Notes: generated by a model not told the origin, from the letters alone. A stretch of 64,000 bases of DNA from Ligula intestinalis (GCA_036362985.1 JAYGXS010000003.1:1846460-1910459), one strand, 5' to 3'. Positions 42,746 through 53,707 are shown, counted from the stretch's first letter. Numbers and translations are program-made.

Positions 42746-44879
42746 CATGAATTTTTCACAGTTGGATCAGTTTACTTAAGCAAGTCAGCCAAACACCTCT
42801 TTCCATTTCAATGATAAGTTACAGGTGTCTTACGGCAGCTCCCGGAGTCAAGTTATCCCAACAGCAGACATTGATGCCACACCTGGCCTGAATTTACATC
42901 TAGGAACTGAAGCAGAGTAAAAAGTTAGAGCGTTCTCCCCGACTTCTGAAGACAGAACCTTCGTTTTGTTGACAAAGTGAGTTCGAAAAGTCATCTAGAC
43001 GCTCAACGCGAAATTTCTTAGTATCACAGTGTTAAAAGAAGAAGTTTTGCAAGCCAAAGGAAGCAGCCTGTTCTAACACCCGCTCTTAGTTGACTGACAA
43101 ATGGTTCAGGATTGTCCATGAAATCCACAGGGAATAGTGAGGTGTTGCAATTGCTACCTGCAATATTTACTGTAAGTGGGCACATTATGGCGGTTTTTGG
43201 AGCAGAGCATAACGTATTTTTGCTCTTTCTCTCTTCAGCCTGCTTGCTTCCTTAAGCAGCCTTTTTTTCGCTCGAGTGAAGCTAAGTCAGCCGGAAAAAC
43301 CTACAGTGGCCTTACTCAGGTTTAGCAAACTTCAGATCGGAAGGATTAATTTTGCTGAAGAAAATAAGCACCCCACTTCCAGTTTCAGGACTAATATTTT
43401 TCTATTTTTCCATTTTTAGTTTGCCATAGTGTTAATAGGAGGAACATTATTTTCCGCAAAAATCCTAAAGTAGAAAGGTAAAAAAGGATTTATGAGAGTA
43501 AGTAGACTTTAAGCTAAATCTTACTAAGAGTATGCTTTCTATTGGAATAGCTTAAGTCTAATTTAAGCTTTAATTTGGGACGCAGAATGGAAGGGATGGT
43601 CGTTGAACGATCAAATAAAGATACAAAAAGAAAAGGTAAACATCCCAGAATATTTCATAAACGCTGAAATTAAAAAAGCGAACTTTTCTACTTCACCCGA
43701 TAGTAAAGCTTTAGGTATTCAGTTTAAAATGAATTGCAGATTAAGCCCAACGTAAGCAAAATACAATACCTCGTTAGAAACTTACTTTTTGTTGAACTCA
43801 TAACAGCACTATATTTCATTCTACATTGGTAATGAAGATCTAATCTGTACGTTCAAGGAATTTATTATTGTAACACAACTTTTTATTTAGGTCTGGAGAA
43901 AACATTATTTCAAGTTTGCAGCTGTGCAGTTGGTCCAGTATGGGTTAAACTATACGATAAGTGCTAACGTTTAGGACTAAAATGATTGCCAGGAATAAGT
44001 TGAGAACTAAAAACTAGGGCCAAATGATGAGCTTGGAGATTAATGTTAAGGGTGAGGAATAAGAGTTATGAAATATATTTTTATGTTTAGGGTTAATACA
44101 TGTAGTTTTAGTTTGGCGTTTTGGGGTTTTAGGTTAGCAATCGGTCTTAAGATAAGGTTTGTGGCGACGGCTATGGCTTACGTTTAAGACTTAATTTTTA
44201 GTTCAGGGATTGAGTTCTATGCTTGAAGGCAGAACTTTGCGTTATGGTAAGAACTAAGGATTTAAATATTGTGAGGTTGCTCGCAACTTCGATCCTCTAG
44301 TATCTGGCAGTCCTTAGCAATTATAATCTGCTCCCAGTCTTACTTACACCACCTCTTGATTAGTGCGCTCTTTCTTTTGAGCTTTTTTGAAATATTTGAA
44401 CAAAATTATGGCCCATAAATTTAGTTTCCGATTTTTCTGCCTCAGGCTATGTTGCATACAACATAAGCAGCACTAACGAACGGACATTTGCGCGACTATA
44501 TGCATCTACATTTTATGGTCACAAATATCGCAGGATTACAATGCTTTAAAAATTAAAAAAAGTTTTTGAAGTTTACAATTTACAAATTGCATAAGCTTTT
44601 ACCACATGGATGAAAAGCTAGTTTATCTTTTTAAAACACGCCTCGACAGCATTATTTATTGGATCTTATACACATCTCTACAAATGTTCATCTGCAAGCC
44701 AACTTTACAAAAATTGGATAACAAAAAACGCATACAGCAGTTTGAATTTTCCCAGAATGTCAAGGCATGATATCAGGGATCATAGTTTATTAAAAATAAT
44801 GATCAGATGAAGGACGTATAGAAAAGGATAATGTGGAATAATAAAGAAAGTGTTAGCTAGCTGGCCAAGTTCCAGATAA
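42746..44879. other. Unassigned AT-rich sequence
   Basis: No gene or repeat is supported. 43960-44250 is G/T-rich on the plus strand with scattered TTTAGG, TTAGGACT, GGGTTAA and AGGTTAG words. Confidence 0.3.
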
Positions 44880-44955
44880 ATTGAATACCGACCACATGGT
44901 CTAGCTGCTTGCAAAGGTCAGGCTTTTCCTGCCATAAACAAGGGGCTTTAACAAT
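44880..44955 (-). mobile_element. PLE-C C-terminal end, separated by a foldback insertion
   Basis: The minus strand matches the end of group C endonucleases (a CKQLD-type ending; compare 18760-18797 and 62635-62700: ACATGGTCTAG.TGCTT). The rest of this PLE-C copy is at 45970-46960, on the other side of the foldback element. Confidence 0.55.
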
Positions 44956-44989
44956 ACGCATGCATCAATTTATAAACAAAGATTATGCG

Positions 44990-45960
44990 CCAGAATTCAT
45001 GAAACATACCGTTATATGCGAAAGATTAATACTCATTCGTTAATTGGCATTGACTCAGGATCTGATGCTGATTATCGTGAATCCAATTCTGAAGTCATTT
45101 TAGTCATGATAGGATGTCGGCTTTATAACGAGCTAAGTTCTGACCTCTTACAAAACGTCTGTACTGCAAAAAATGACTTTTATTAATACTATGCGTATTA
45201 ATCATTAATTTTGACCTGTCTTTTTAAATTCAGATATATTATAAGGAAAATTTTAGCAAAATTATTTATTGTACTCATTCGGTAAGAAATAACGCCTTTC
45301 TTTAAATTTTACATTTCAAGGAATAATATCTTATGATTTTAAAACAATTTCTAATCATGAGCTTTTTTTACGATTTTGAGGCGTTCATTCATAATAAATC
45401 GTATCCCTCAATTTACGGTGCTGCGTAAACTGTATAAAGCATGTTCCACACCTACTGCAAAATTTATTGAGAACTATGTGACTTCTTCCTCAAAATATAG
45501 GCAAAAACAAACTTTTTCAAATACAGGATGTACACAGTGCGCAGTTTTGTAAACCTCGAATTCGAGTTTAGCAGTCAGTAAGTTTCAAATTATTCAGCAA
45601 TTTAGAAAACTTTTTAACACCGCAAGGTACCACTTCTTTCAGTAATAATTTAAAAGAAGGCGTGATTTATTACTAAACGAGTACAAAAAATACTTTTTTA
45701 TGTTTCCCATAAAATATATCTGAATGTATAAAACCAGCCAAAATCAATGATAAATACCCATACTATAAAATCAGTAACTTTTTCAAGCATATGAATTTTA
45801 TAAGCGGTTAGCTCTTTAAAAAGCCGACATCCTATAATGACTGCAAAAAATTCAGAATTGGTTACATGATAATCAGTATCAGAACCTAAGTGAATACCGA
45901 TAAACGAAAATTTATCAATCTTTCGCATATTTCGGTAGGTTGTACGAATTCTGGCGCATA
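44990..45960. repeat. Foldback-type element, best preserved copy
   Basis: Left arm about 44990-45320 and right arm about 45648-45960 are inverted copies, starting ATGCGCCAGAATTC and ending GAATTCTGGCGCAT. The arms keep ATATGCGAAAGATT, CATGATAGGATGTCGGCTTT-type and GCCTTTCTTTAA words. The centre (45320-45648) is not palindromic and contains CACAGTGCGCAGTTTTGTAA, the reverse of the other copies. A minus-strand frame (45698-46096) runs through the right arm and flank but has no motif. No transposase is present. Confidence 0.7.
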
Positions 45961-45969
45961 CTGTAGTTG

Positions 45970-46960
45970 ATGTGTAGTAGTCGAAGACGGTCAAACACCA
46001 CTTTCTTGATTCAAAAACCAGGCAGGAAAGTACTAAGCGGCACCGACTGCCACTGGTCTTTGCGCACCACCAATTTAATTGCTTCCATAGGTGCACGTGA
46101 ATTAATATTCACAATTTCCTTTGGAGTGCGACAACAAGAGATCATCTGCCTGCCATATTGGTACGGCTTACGTTGGCCCCTGGAAGACGAGTTTACTTGC
46201 GGTGTGCGTCCTTTTAATGGTACAGTCACTTGACTGCGTTGGAAGTTTTTTTCACTGCTCAAGAGCAAGGACATATAAACAGACTTTTTTGGAACTGACT
46301 GTTCCGTCAAATATCGTCATAAAAGTTGCTGTACTTTATATCGAAGCGTGCAAGAAAGCCGTAGAGCTACTTTGATGTTATACACTGCCGCCGCTAGAGT
46401 CACACCAGAACAAGTATTCCTAATTCTGTAAAATAATTATGCATCGTTATTTTCTTCCATTATATTGCCTGAAAACTGGGTGAAGTTACGTATCACACCT
46501 TGCAGGTCCTTTTGCGATTAACAAAATGCCTTTTTGAACCATCGAGCTAGGATAAATGAGGACGTCTTGAAAGGGTCGTTTGTTACACTGCTACCTTCCC
46601 ATCACGAATTTAATTTTCGGAGGTAAATTATTCATGATATCAGAAAGTCATCGGCCTCCTCTTTGATATCAAGAATATTGAATATATCATCAACGTAAAT
46701 TACATAAAACGTTGTCATATTAAGTCTTTGTGACATATTTTATTCTATGGGACCCATAAAAAACGTCAGTGAATTTTGAACACAGTGAACTCTCCATTGC
46801 GACTCCGTCAATGTGTTTACAGAGTTGCCCATTGAAAATAAGTTAAATGTTTTTGATCTTAAGTATCAAAAATTGATGCATTTTTCTGAAAAAATACATC
46901 ATAATTCATGTGTCTATCAGAACTTAACGAGAAAATTAATGCAACGGAAGCAGCCGATTT
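45970..46960 (-). mobile_element. Penelope-like element, group C, reverse transcriptase part
   Basis: The minus strand from 46960 leftward gives motif B remnants (FSMGNSVNTLTESQWRVHC region), TFFMG, and motif C YVIYVDDIFNILDIKEEADD, then a thumb and connector with frameshifts, and TEQSVPKKSVYMSL at about 46300 (compare TDQSVPRKPVLISL at 63.1 kb). The catalytic DD is visible. Motif A and the fingers were not located. The endonuclease is mostly missing; only its end remains at 44880-44955 beyond the foldback element. Confidence 0.7.
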
Positions 46961-47439
46961 TGCTCAAAACCAGGTTCAGCCGATGGTAAAAACAAATTTC
47001 ATTCAAAATTAAATATCCGACTATGAATAAATAAGCTTCAGACTAGGCCCGTGATAATAAATAGCACAGAGCTACCAAATTAATCCTTTTTAATTGAAAG
47101 AACATTTCAAGATTTTGGTTAAGAGCAAAGCGAGGAACAGGAGTTCAGCAGAATTTATTGAGGTAATAAAATGTTTTGACCTCTACTTCATCTGCAAGCA
47201 AACACTGCCTCTTAATATAGTAAGCCAAGTGTGAAGCCTGAAGCTTAATAGATAAAAAAGGATGAAAACCTAAGTCAAAAAACATGGGTGCATAGTGTGG
47301 GGTTGAGGAGGGGGCAGGTAACTATAACAGCAATGCGGTTCAGGTTACATTGAAAGTCTGTGAAGTGTAATTAAATGCAGGGGGGGGGCAAATTATCGGG
47401 CAACAGTCGGACATAACGGGGGAAGGCGTGAGAGGAACT
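46961..47439. other. Unassigned sequence
   Basis: May include more upstream PLE-C sequence, but no motif was identified. A G-run (GGGGGGGG) lies near 47383. Confidence 0.3.
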
Positions 47440-48060
47440 GAGGTGATCGATCGTTACCACGGCGAGGCGATGTGAGTCATATGATCCATCTACTTATAGA
47501 GTTCTTGTTTTCCTCTGCATATTGCAGCGTCCTCTGCAAATCGTAGGAAGCGTCCGATCGCCGCCCGAAGTTCGACCTCAAACGCGATCTTTTGGTTAAA
47601 TGTATGGCCAGTATCCACTAAGGGCTTTGTGATTGAGCTCTTCGGTATTTTATTTTCCGCCTTGTGAAGCCACTTCGGCATATGCTCAGCTGACCGTGTT
47701 GCTAACTGCCTTTGTGTGCGCCCGATGTACTTGCAGCCGCAACTACATGTAAACTCGTAAACGCACTTTGAGGTGGCGCGCATCGGCAGAGTGTCTTTGG
47801 TTGGTCTTACTAGAATAGCCATTGTTGTGCTTATGTACAACAATTTGGAAGTGAGGTAATTTTGTCAATCATGCATCAAAGCCTTCGTTTGATCACGTTG
47901 GGCAAATTATCGCCCTTTAAATGGTTTCTCTGCTACTGATATTTCGGTAGAGTTTTCTTGTCTGCGTTTGCTATACGTTTCGATGAATTTCCTAGGATAA
48001 CCATTTCCAAGACAAACTTTTTGAGAAGCCACATCAAGTCTGTAGAAAAGATTCTAGCAG
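47440..48060 (-). mobile_element. Penelope-like element, group C, connector and endonuclease
   Basis: From about 48040 leftward on the minus strand: KKFVLENGYPRKFIET across a frameshift, the linker, then the clean 117-codon frame 47490-47843 with PTKDTLPMRATSKCVYEFTC, SCGCKYIGRTQRQLATRSAE, HMPKWLHKAENKIPKSSI and LVDTGHTFNQKIAFEVEL. YEF and KYIG are the GIY and YIG strands, with CxCGC between, and the R of GRTQRQ follows. The 3' tail shares CACGGC/GCCGTGGTAAC with 18810. The reverse transcriptase is missing. Confidence 0.85.
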
Positions 48061-49369
48061 TTCCATTGAATTTGCAGAGAAATAAGAGTTCACTAAATTT
48101 TATGACGTCAATAAATTCTGCTAAACTCGTGGTCTTGGCCTTGTTTAAATTTCTCCTGGGAAAACACGGCTTCAAGTTTGGGTAAAGTTTAATTAAGTAG
48201 ACCGACTTATGTAGGATCAACCTCTATTCTACATGCCCAGGTTAACGTTTGTAATCCATATCCTACTTCAATGGTTCACCTCATTTGCTAGCTACCCTTT
48301 ATGATAAAAAAGTAATTTAAAAATATCTAAACATTGTTTGCCAATATTTTACGTCTGAAAAAGTTGATTTATCCAGGTAAATAAGTAAAGCACGAAAAGG
48401 ACATGCTGGAGTTTTTGAAGGATTGGTCAAAGTGTCGTTGTAACAAAGCAAACGTCGAACAGCTATGCCAGTGACTTTTCGAACTAGGCGCGCTTGGGAT
48501 GGTTTTTTTTTCTACAATCAGTTATTGTGTTTTGAGTGGTTCCTGTCTTGTTTGAAAATTGTCTGCATTGTTGAACATCCTCTTACCTTGAAGAGCAAGC
48601 TCTTGCTTACTTAAACCTAAGTAGATTCAGATAAAGAACATGTGGTCACTAGAACAAGAGTTTTATTTGCCTGACTTTTCAGATTCCCTTGGCAATCCTT
48701 AATCAAAGGTGATGATAACGTAGTCATCATCATGACTAGTAGACGGCTTGTGCATTGAGAAACCCGGACAAAATGGTCAATTCGCTTGAATGGCAATAGT
48801 TAGGCTAGGCCTGAGCCGTCACCTCATAGGACATGATGGAACATGTGACCACAGGTACGAATTCAGCTTCTTTATTTCCTCAAAACTTAATTTCTGATCG
48901 TCATATTTGAAGTCTATAGGCATAGACCGAAATTAAACGTGTATATTGGGGCAAAAACGCGTCAACCATTGCGTAATATACCCTTTCTGCCAACAGACAG
49001 ACAGTATATGCATACATAATTGTGGTAATTTACCTTGCTTACAGTCCAGGTTATAGCTAAAAGGCCCATGTATGTGTTTTTTCCGGTTTTCTGCAACTGC
49101 TCAATAGAGCTGCGAGGTGTTCGACTCGTCTGTATTTCTCCAAGCTTCGCCTGTTTGCTTTCTGTATGATATACTGGTTTATATGTCCAGCTGTTTAATT
49201 TTCTTCGACGTTACTTATAATATTGTTGACATGTATTAATCCAAATATAAACTTTCAATTGCGAACTATGCTTATAGATCTTGGATACCCCAATCAGAGA
49301 TCTCTTTCTTTCGAATAGAAGCGAATATGCGTGCCCTAGGTTCTTGTTATAAAGAAAAGTAAGACGCGA
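48061..49369. other. Mostly unassigned; holds one PLE-B-like terminus
   Basis: Apart from the ribozyme-like fragment at 48669-48709 nothing is recognised. Confidence 0.35.
48669..48709 (-). ncRNA. Decayed hammerhead-like motif, variant B
   Basis: The minus strand reads CCTTTGATTAAGGATTGCC, then AAGGGAATCTGAAAAGTCAGGC and AATAAAACTCTTGTTC. Stem II is largely kept, and GTC is present after GAAAA. The core is altered (TTTGATTAA). Confidence 0.4.
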
Positions 49370-49381
49370 TCTCTTTATTCA

Positions 49382-49418
49382 AAGCTTTTGGCTCCACACG
49401 AGAAGCCATCGTCAGAGC
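49382..49418 (-). ncRNA. Hammerhead-like motif in PLE-E 3' tail
   Basis: Minus strand: CTGACGA, a T, GGCTTC, loop TCGTGT, GGAGCC, then AAAAGC and soon AATAAA. CTGACGA fits the CUGANGA core, and stem II has six pairs. GAAA is changed to AAAA and no GTC follows, so this copy should be inactive. Confidence 0.4.
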
Positions 49419-49523
49419 GAACGAGAACAGCAAACGTCAGCTACGCATAATTGGGGTTGGTAAGGGACGAAGAGTAGTGGCAATTATTGATTTGTCACTG
49501 TCCATGCTACGTCCATTCACACG

Positions 49524-50400
49524 CTACCTTATCGTGTCTCCGACGCGCGCCCCTGGAGTAACGGCGTGTGACCTTGAGGTGGTAGCCTGCGAGCTTGTAG
49601 AGGAACTGGGCCCTGGTTTCTGGTCGCGGGCACGGATGGCGAAATAACAGGGTGGTATATCCACATGCTTGTTTATGGAGTTGAAATCTGACACTAAGGC
49701 CTCCAGCAGTTCACGTCCCGTCTTATTACTGGCGTATGCCATTATCCGTGTTTTCGAGAAGTCGAATTCGTGGCCCGCTTCCAGAGTGTCGGTAGCAAGC
49801 TGTGACTGCGGGTAGCCTTTCCGCACTGCCCGTTTGTGCTCTTTTATTTGCGAGCTTAGTCGTCGCCCGGTCTGCCCTGTATAATGGCAAAAACAGTCGC
49901 GAGACGGCACATGATAAATGGCGCCAGACTGCTTAACTACATCCAGCGGGTCTTTGATTTGCATGATTCGTGCACGCAAAGTAGCTATTGGGCGATAAGC
50001 AATACCCTCGCTGAGCTCTGCAGCGATACGCTTGGTTGTTTCTGACACGTTTTTAATGTACGGTTGAGGGTGCCAGAGCGTTGGCGGTCCCCCTTCGTTC
50101 GTTCCCCGTAGGCGCGTTTGGAGGCAGTGGTGGATGAAGCTGTTCGGGTATCCATTTCTGGCCAGTTGGTTCCGAAGATGTCGTAATTCTTGCACTCGTC
50201 CTTCCGGCTCACTGCAGTGCGTCTTCACCCTCTGAAATAGTGCTCGAGTACAGCCACGTTTATGCGTTATTGGGTGGTTGCTATGGAACCTGAGCACCTG
50301 GGTTGTGTTAGTCGCCTTTCTATAAACCGTCGTGCTGAGTTGCCCGCTGGGTCTGCGCCTGACAAGGACATCCAGGAACTGTAGTTTTCCGGCACTCTCT
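49524..50400 (-). pseudogene. Connector and GIY-YIG endonuclease of PLE-E
   Basis: The 257-codon frame 49524-50297 starts in the thumb/connector (ITHKRGCTRALFQRVKTHCS), passes ELRHLRNQLARNGYPNSFIH and YIKNVSETTKRIAAELSEGI, and reaches the endonuclease: SGAIYHVPSRDCFCHYTGQT, then GRRLSSQIKEHKRAV, GHEFDFSKTRIMAY, TGRELLEAL and SINKHVDIP. AIY and HYTG correspond to GIY and YIG; GRR contains the conserved arginine. A Ser/Thr-rich tail ends GDTIR. This domain itself is uninterrupted over its whole length, unlike the reverse transcriptase upstream. Confidence 0.9.
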
Positions 50401-51542
50401 TCTTCTTTGTGAATTGGATGTCGGGGAAGATACCATCAAGCAGTTTTTGGAAGTCTGCTAGCCTGCTTCGTTCGATTATAACAAAAGTGTCGTCCACGTA
50501 TCGGCTAGAGAATGCAGGCTCAAATTGGTCTAAGGCGACTTTTCCAGCTCCTGTAAGACCAGCTCTGCGATGAGACTGGAAGTTGGGGATCCCGTCGGCA
50601 TTCCTTTGGTCAGTTCGTATGTCTGACCATAAAATGTGAAAAAATCCTTTGGCAGAAGACGAAGAGTTGCATGAGATGGTCAATATTTAGAGAGATCCTC
50701 GATTCATCGTATTTCTCTTCAAGTCTTTTGCGTAGGACTTCGCGTGCCAGGTCCGTAGGGATAGATGTTAATAGTGAAACGACATCATAAGATACCATGG
50801 TTTGATCTGGTTGAACTGTTTTGCCCCGGATAGCCGCTAGAAATGAGGAGGCCGAATTAATTTAGGTCGTCCTGCCCTGTCGAAGAAAGTTTAGTTTCCA
50901 TGACATCCATTTAGCTAGGTTGTAAGTAGGACTGCCTTTCAATGCCACAATTGGCCGGAATGGAACGTTGGGCTTGTGAATTTTGGGTAATCCATAAAAT
51001 CGAGCCAGTGCCGTGTCAGTTGGTTTGGTTTGTCGCCATTCGTCTTGCGATATCATGTTGTTGCGTCGGAGCCAGCTTAGGAGACTAGTACGCTGGCTGA
51101 TCAGCGATGTAGCCTGGGAGGAATGCGTGGGTTTGTAGGCTCGTTGGTCGTCGAGGAGAGCTTGAGCTATCGCGTTGTAATCGCTACGGTCCATCACGAC
51201 TGTTGCTCTTCCCTTGTCAGCCGGGAGCACTTTTATGTCCTTGTTCATTTTTAACCTCGTCATCGCCTCTTCTTCCGCTGGTGACAGATTATTGGTGGGC
51301 CTATTCGTCATTAATAGAGAGGTTATTTTCTGGCGTACTGCATGCTTTGCCTCTTTTCTAAACTGGTGTTTTGACCACAAAGCAGATAGGAAAAACTGGG
51401 AGACCACTGATGAGCCGGATCCCTCGCATCTGTGCGAAGCAGCCGCAGAATACTGGCAAAACACGTGTCTGGGCCTTAAAGCTTGCATGGTAGGTAAGGT
51501 AGGTTTCAACATCAGCATATGCGAATGTAATGCAGCGACCAT
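50267..51542 (-). pseudogene. Reverse transcriptase of PLE-E (frameshifted)
   Basis: Frame 50862-51542 carries the N-terminal domain (VLPADKGRATVVMDRSDYNA) and fingers (FYGLPKIHKPNVPFRPIVAL). Further left are motif A VSYDVVSLLTSIPTDL (50798), motif B KGMPTGSPTSSLIAE in another frame (about 50600), motif C YVDDTFVIIERS (about 50500) and QFLDVLVRR (about 50370). All catalytic aspartates are retained. The enzyme is broken only by frame changes, so it is fairly young or its frames contain assembly errors. Confidence 0.88.
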
Positions 51543-51721
51543 TCTTTACCAAAGAAACTAGAAAAAAGCAAAACGACCTACACAATGGATAATATTATCT
51601 GATATCTTTTTTAACGATATTTTTCAAAAAGAAGGTTATGAATCAGTAAATGCATAGAGACCAGTAGCATATGACCTAAATGAACCTTGTAAAGTGGCTT
51701 GTTATCAAGCATGCAACTAAT

Positions 51722-52470
51722 CCAACCGAAGAAGACATGTCGAGCATCAGATCAACTGATTCTATTGTTCTGAGCTTTCGAACTCTTACAGGATTCCATC
51801 TTCAGAGATGAGAAAGCAACCAAAAATAGAATACTTATGGTAGCCATCGGCCAATCAACTGTCAGAAATAATCAGGTTGCTAAGGGGTAAGAAACAGCAA
51901 TCGAAAAAGGATGGAGGAGAAAGGCAATTAGTTGTTAATGGAGTGGGTGGGGAATTATAGTGGCGTGTTCGAATTAGCTAGCGATCATGAGAAGCTCTAA
52001 GTGTGCCACCTTGCCACCCGTAGCGAGTCCAGGTAACCTTGCTTCCCCTTCCAGCCGGTTGGTTTGTGGGGTCCACTTCAGTAACCATTCTTACGTTTGG
52101 TTTGGTTTTGTTTCGTCTTTAACCCACATAATGGTGAAAGACTTTGTAGGCCTCTGGTAGGCCTAGATGCCTTTTGACCGAGTTGGCATTTGAGTATCAT
52201 ACCTTGAGTGTCAGCCTTTCAGCTTTTGAGGTTCCTTGCCCTATGATGGTTGCTGCCTGAAAATCGAAGTCGTGGCCAGTCTTGGCGATGTGTGCTGCCA
52301 GTTGCAAATATGGTTGCAGTCTCAAGGCCGCTACTTTTTGCTCATGTAGGTGGGTCTGCAATTTGCGGCCTGGTTCTCCAAAGTACTTACAGCCTCCTCG
52401 CTGCAGAGTATATTTAAGACGACTGCAGAGGTTTCTGACGGAGGCACGCTAATTGCTGTTCGTGACCCCC
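51722..52470 (-). mobile_element. Penelope-like element, group D, endonuclease fragment and 3' tail
   Basis: Minus strand at 52460-52110: YTLQRGGCKYFGEPGRKLQT, then HLHEQKVAALRLQPYLQLAA, HIAKTGHDFDFQAATIIGQ, and after a frame change NANSVKRHLGLPEAYK. CKYFGEPGR is the YIG strand region. The 3' tail from 52110 to 51722 contains a ribozyme-like motif and ends in GTCGAGCAT and GTCTTCTTC-type sequence. The GIY strand and reverse transcriptase are missing. An inverted copy of its tail follows at 52470-54017. Confidence 0.78.
51770..51808 (-). ncRNA. Hammerhead-like motif in PLE-D 3' tail
   Basis: Minus strand CTGAAGA, a T, GGAATCCTGTAAGAGTTC, then GAAAGCTCAG and AACAATA. CTGAAGA fits CUGANGA and GAAA is intact. 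Stem II is weak and the cleavage triplet is unclear. Plus-strand copies are at 53941-53982 and (reverse) 57375-57415. Confidence 0.4.
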
Positions 52471-52603
52471 AGCTACCTTAATGGCTAATAAGCGTACGCC
52501 CCTATAATGGCCGCCCGACCCCACTGACAACTAATTGTCCTCCACCCCCATCCTTTTTCGATTGCTGTTTTTAACACCTTGACAACCTGATGATTTGTGA
52601 CAG
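52471..52603 (+). repeat. Inverted PLE-D tail, left part (split by PLE-A)
   Basis: Plus-strand sequence that is the reverse complement of about 51857-51990: CTAATTGTC, CATCCTTTTTCGATTGCTGTT, CAACCTGAT. It continues at 53878 after the PLE-A insertion. Confidence 0.75.
52591..52603 (+). repeat. 13-bp target-site duplication, left
   Basis: TGATTTGTGACAG, identical to 53878-53890. The related uninterrupted site at 51857-51895 (minus) contains it once. Confidence 0.88.
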
Positions 52604-52605
52604 CG

Positions 52606-53707
52606 GCTGGAGTCGCTGGTTTTCCAACACCACAAACCGGAATTCTGGGCTCGGTATGTGGATGACACCTTCGTCGTCATCGAACGGGATCAGGTGCTCA
52701 CGTTCAAGGAACGTCTCAACAGCGTCTTCCCAGACATCCAATTTACGATGGAGGAAGAAGAGAACAACCAGCTGGCTTTTCTTGATATCCTCGTTTGTCG
52801 AAAGGATTGTGGTGGTCTAAAGACAAAAGTATTCAGGAAAGTGACAAACAGGATGCAAGTACTGAATGACAACAGCAACCACCCAATCAGCCACAAACGC
52901 AGTTGCGTAAAAACACTTTATCGGCGTTTTGAGACGCACTGCAGTGAAGAAGAAGACAAAGTTGCCGAGGTAGAATAGCTCTGACGGGTGTTCAGAGAAA
53001 ATGGCTACCCACGCAACTTCTTCAACCGGTGCTTGCGCAAACGAACTGTCCAACAAAAGCGCATCGACCCCAAGATTTGGCGTTCGATCCCGTATGTCAA
53101 AAACGTATCGGAAGCAGTCGGCCGCCTTCTCGCACCACTTGGAGTTGGAGTCGCACACAGGCCGGAGGCAACCACAAGGCGTAAGATAATGAAGCCGAAA
53201 GACCCACTGCCACGGCAAGAAACATCTGGGGTCGTCTACAGGATCTGGTGTAGTTGCGGTCAAAGCAACTATGTCGGAGAAACTGGCAGACTTCGCAGGA
53301 CGTGAATTGCCGAACACGCGGCTGCAGTGCGGCGAAATGATGCTTATTCTCAAGTTGCGGCTCATTCGACGAGACCCGGCCACACCTTCAAATTTGATGA
53401 GGCCGAAATTCTCGCAAGAGGTGACAATCGGGTGAGCCGCGAACTACTTGAGTCATGGTTCACGGGCCCCCAATCCATTAACAAGTGCAAAAATTTGCCC
53501 AATCCATATTCAATCCAGAGATTCAATGTGGCCAAAGCAAGCCGTCACTTGAGGAATGGGCAGGCCACCGCCTCATCGTACGCCAACACCGGGGAGCCAG
53601 ACGGCCGAGCAATCATCATGCCCGAGCTCACCGCCAGTGAAGAAAGTTCAACAGGTCAGAGCCCGCGTGCCGCACAACAAGCAGTCCACGCACAAGAAGG
53701 CAATTAA
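52606..53707 (+). pseudogene. PLE-A reverse transcriptase C-terminus and GIY-YIG endonuclease
   Basis: Opens in frame with RLESLVFQHH, then motif C ARYVDDTFVVIERDQ, NNQLAFLDILVCRKD, and the thumb (SHKRSCVKTLYRR). A stop near 52976 precedes FRENGYPRNFFNRCLRKR, YVKNVSEAVGRLLAPLGVGV and PKDPLPRQ. Endonuclease: TSGVVYRIWCSCGQSNYVGE, TGR, a stop at about 53303, then AEHAAAVRRNDAYSQVAAH, FKFDEAEILARGDNR and VSRELLESWFTGPQSIN. VVY and NYVG are the GIY and YIG strands, with a CxCG insertion typical of the family. The tail is Ser/Ala/Gln-rich and ends QEGN. Confidence 0.9.

Larger units (their letters stand above)
49370..51560 (-). mobile_element. Penelope-like element, group E, nearly full length
   Basis: On the minus strand this runs from the N-terminal domain (51542) through reverse transcriptase and connector to an endonuclease stop near 49524. 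The tail ends in AAGCTTTGAATAAAGAGATCG near 49370. The total coding span is close to 670 codons, as expected for a PLE, but needs at least three frame changes (near 50860, 50610 and 50300). It is the best preserved copy for studying family motifs. No terminal repeat was found at its 5' side. Confidence 0.88.

Noticed and set aside
45698..46096. 132-codon minus-strand frame as a membrane protein gene
   Set aside because: It runs through the right arm of a foldback repeat. The corresponding arm in other copies does not keep the frame.
51214..51561. 115-codon plus-strand frame
   Set aside because: Shadow of the PLE-E reverse transcriptase N-terminal domain on the minus strand.
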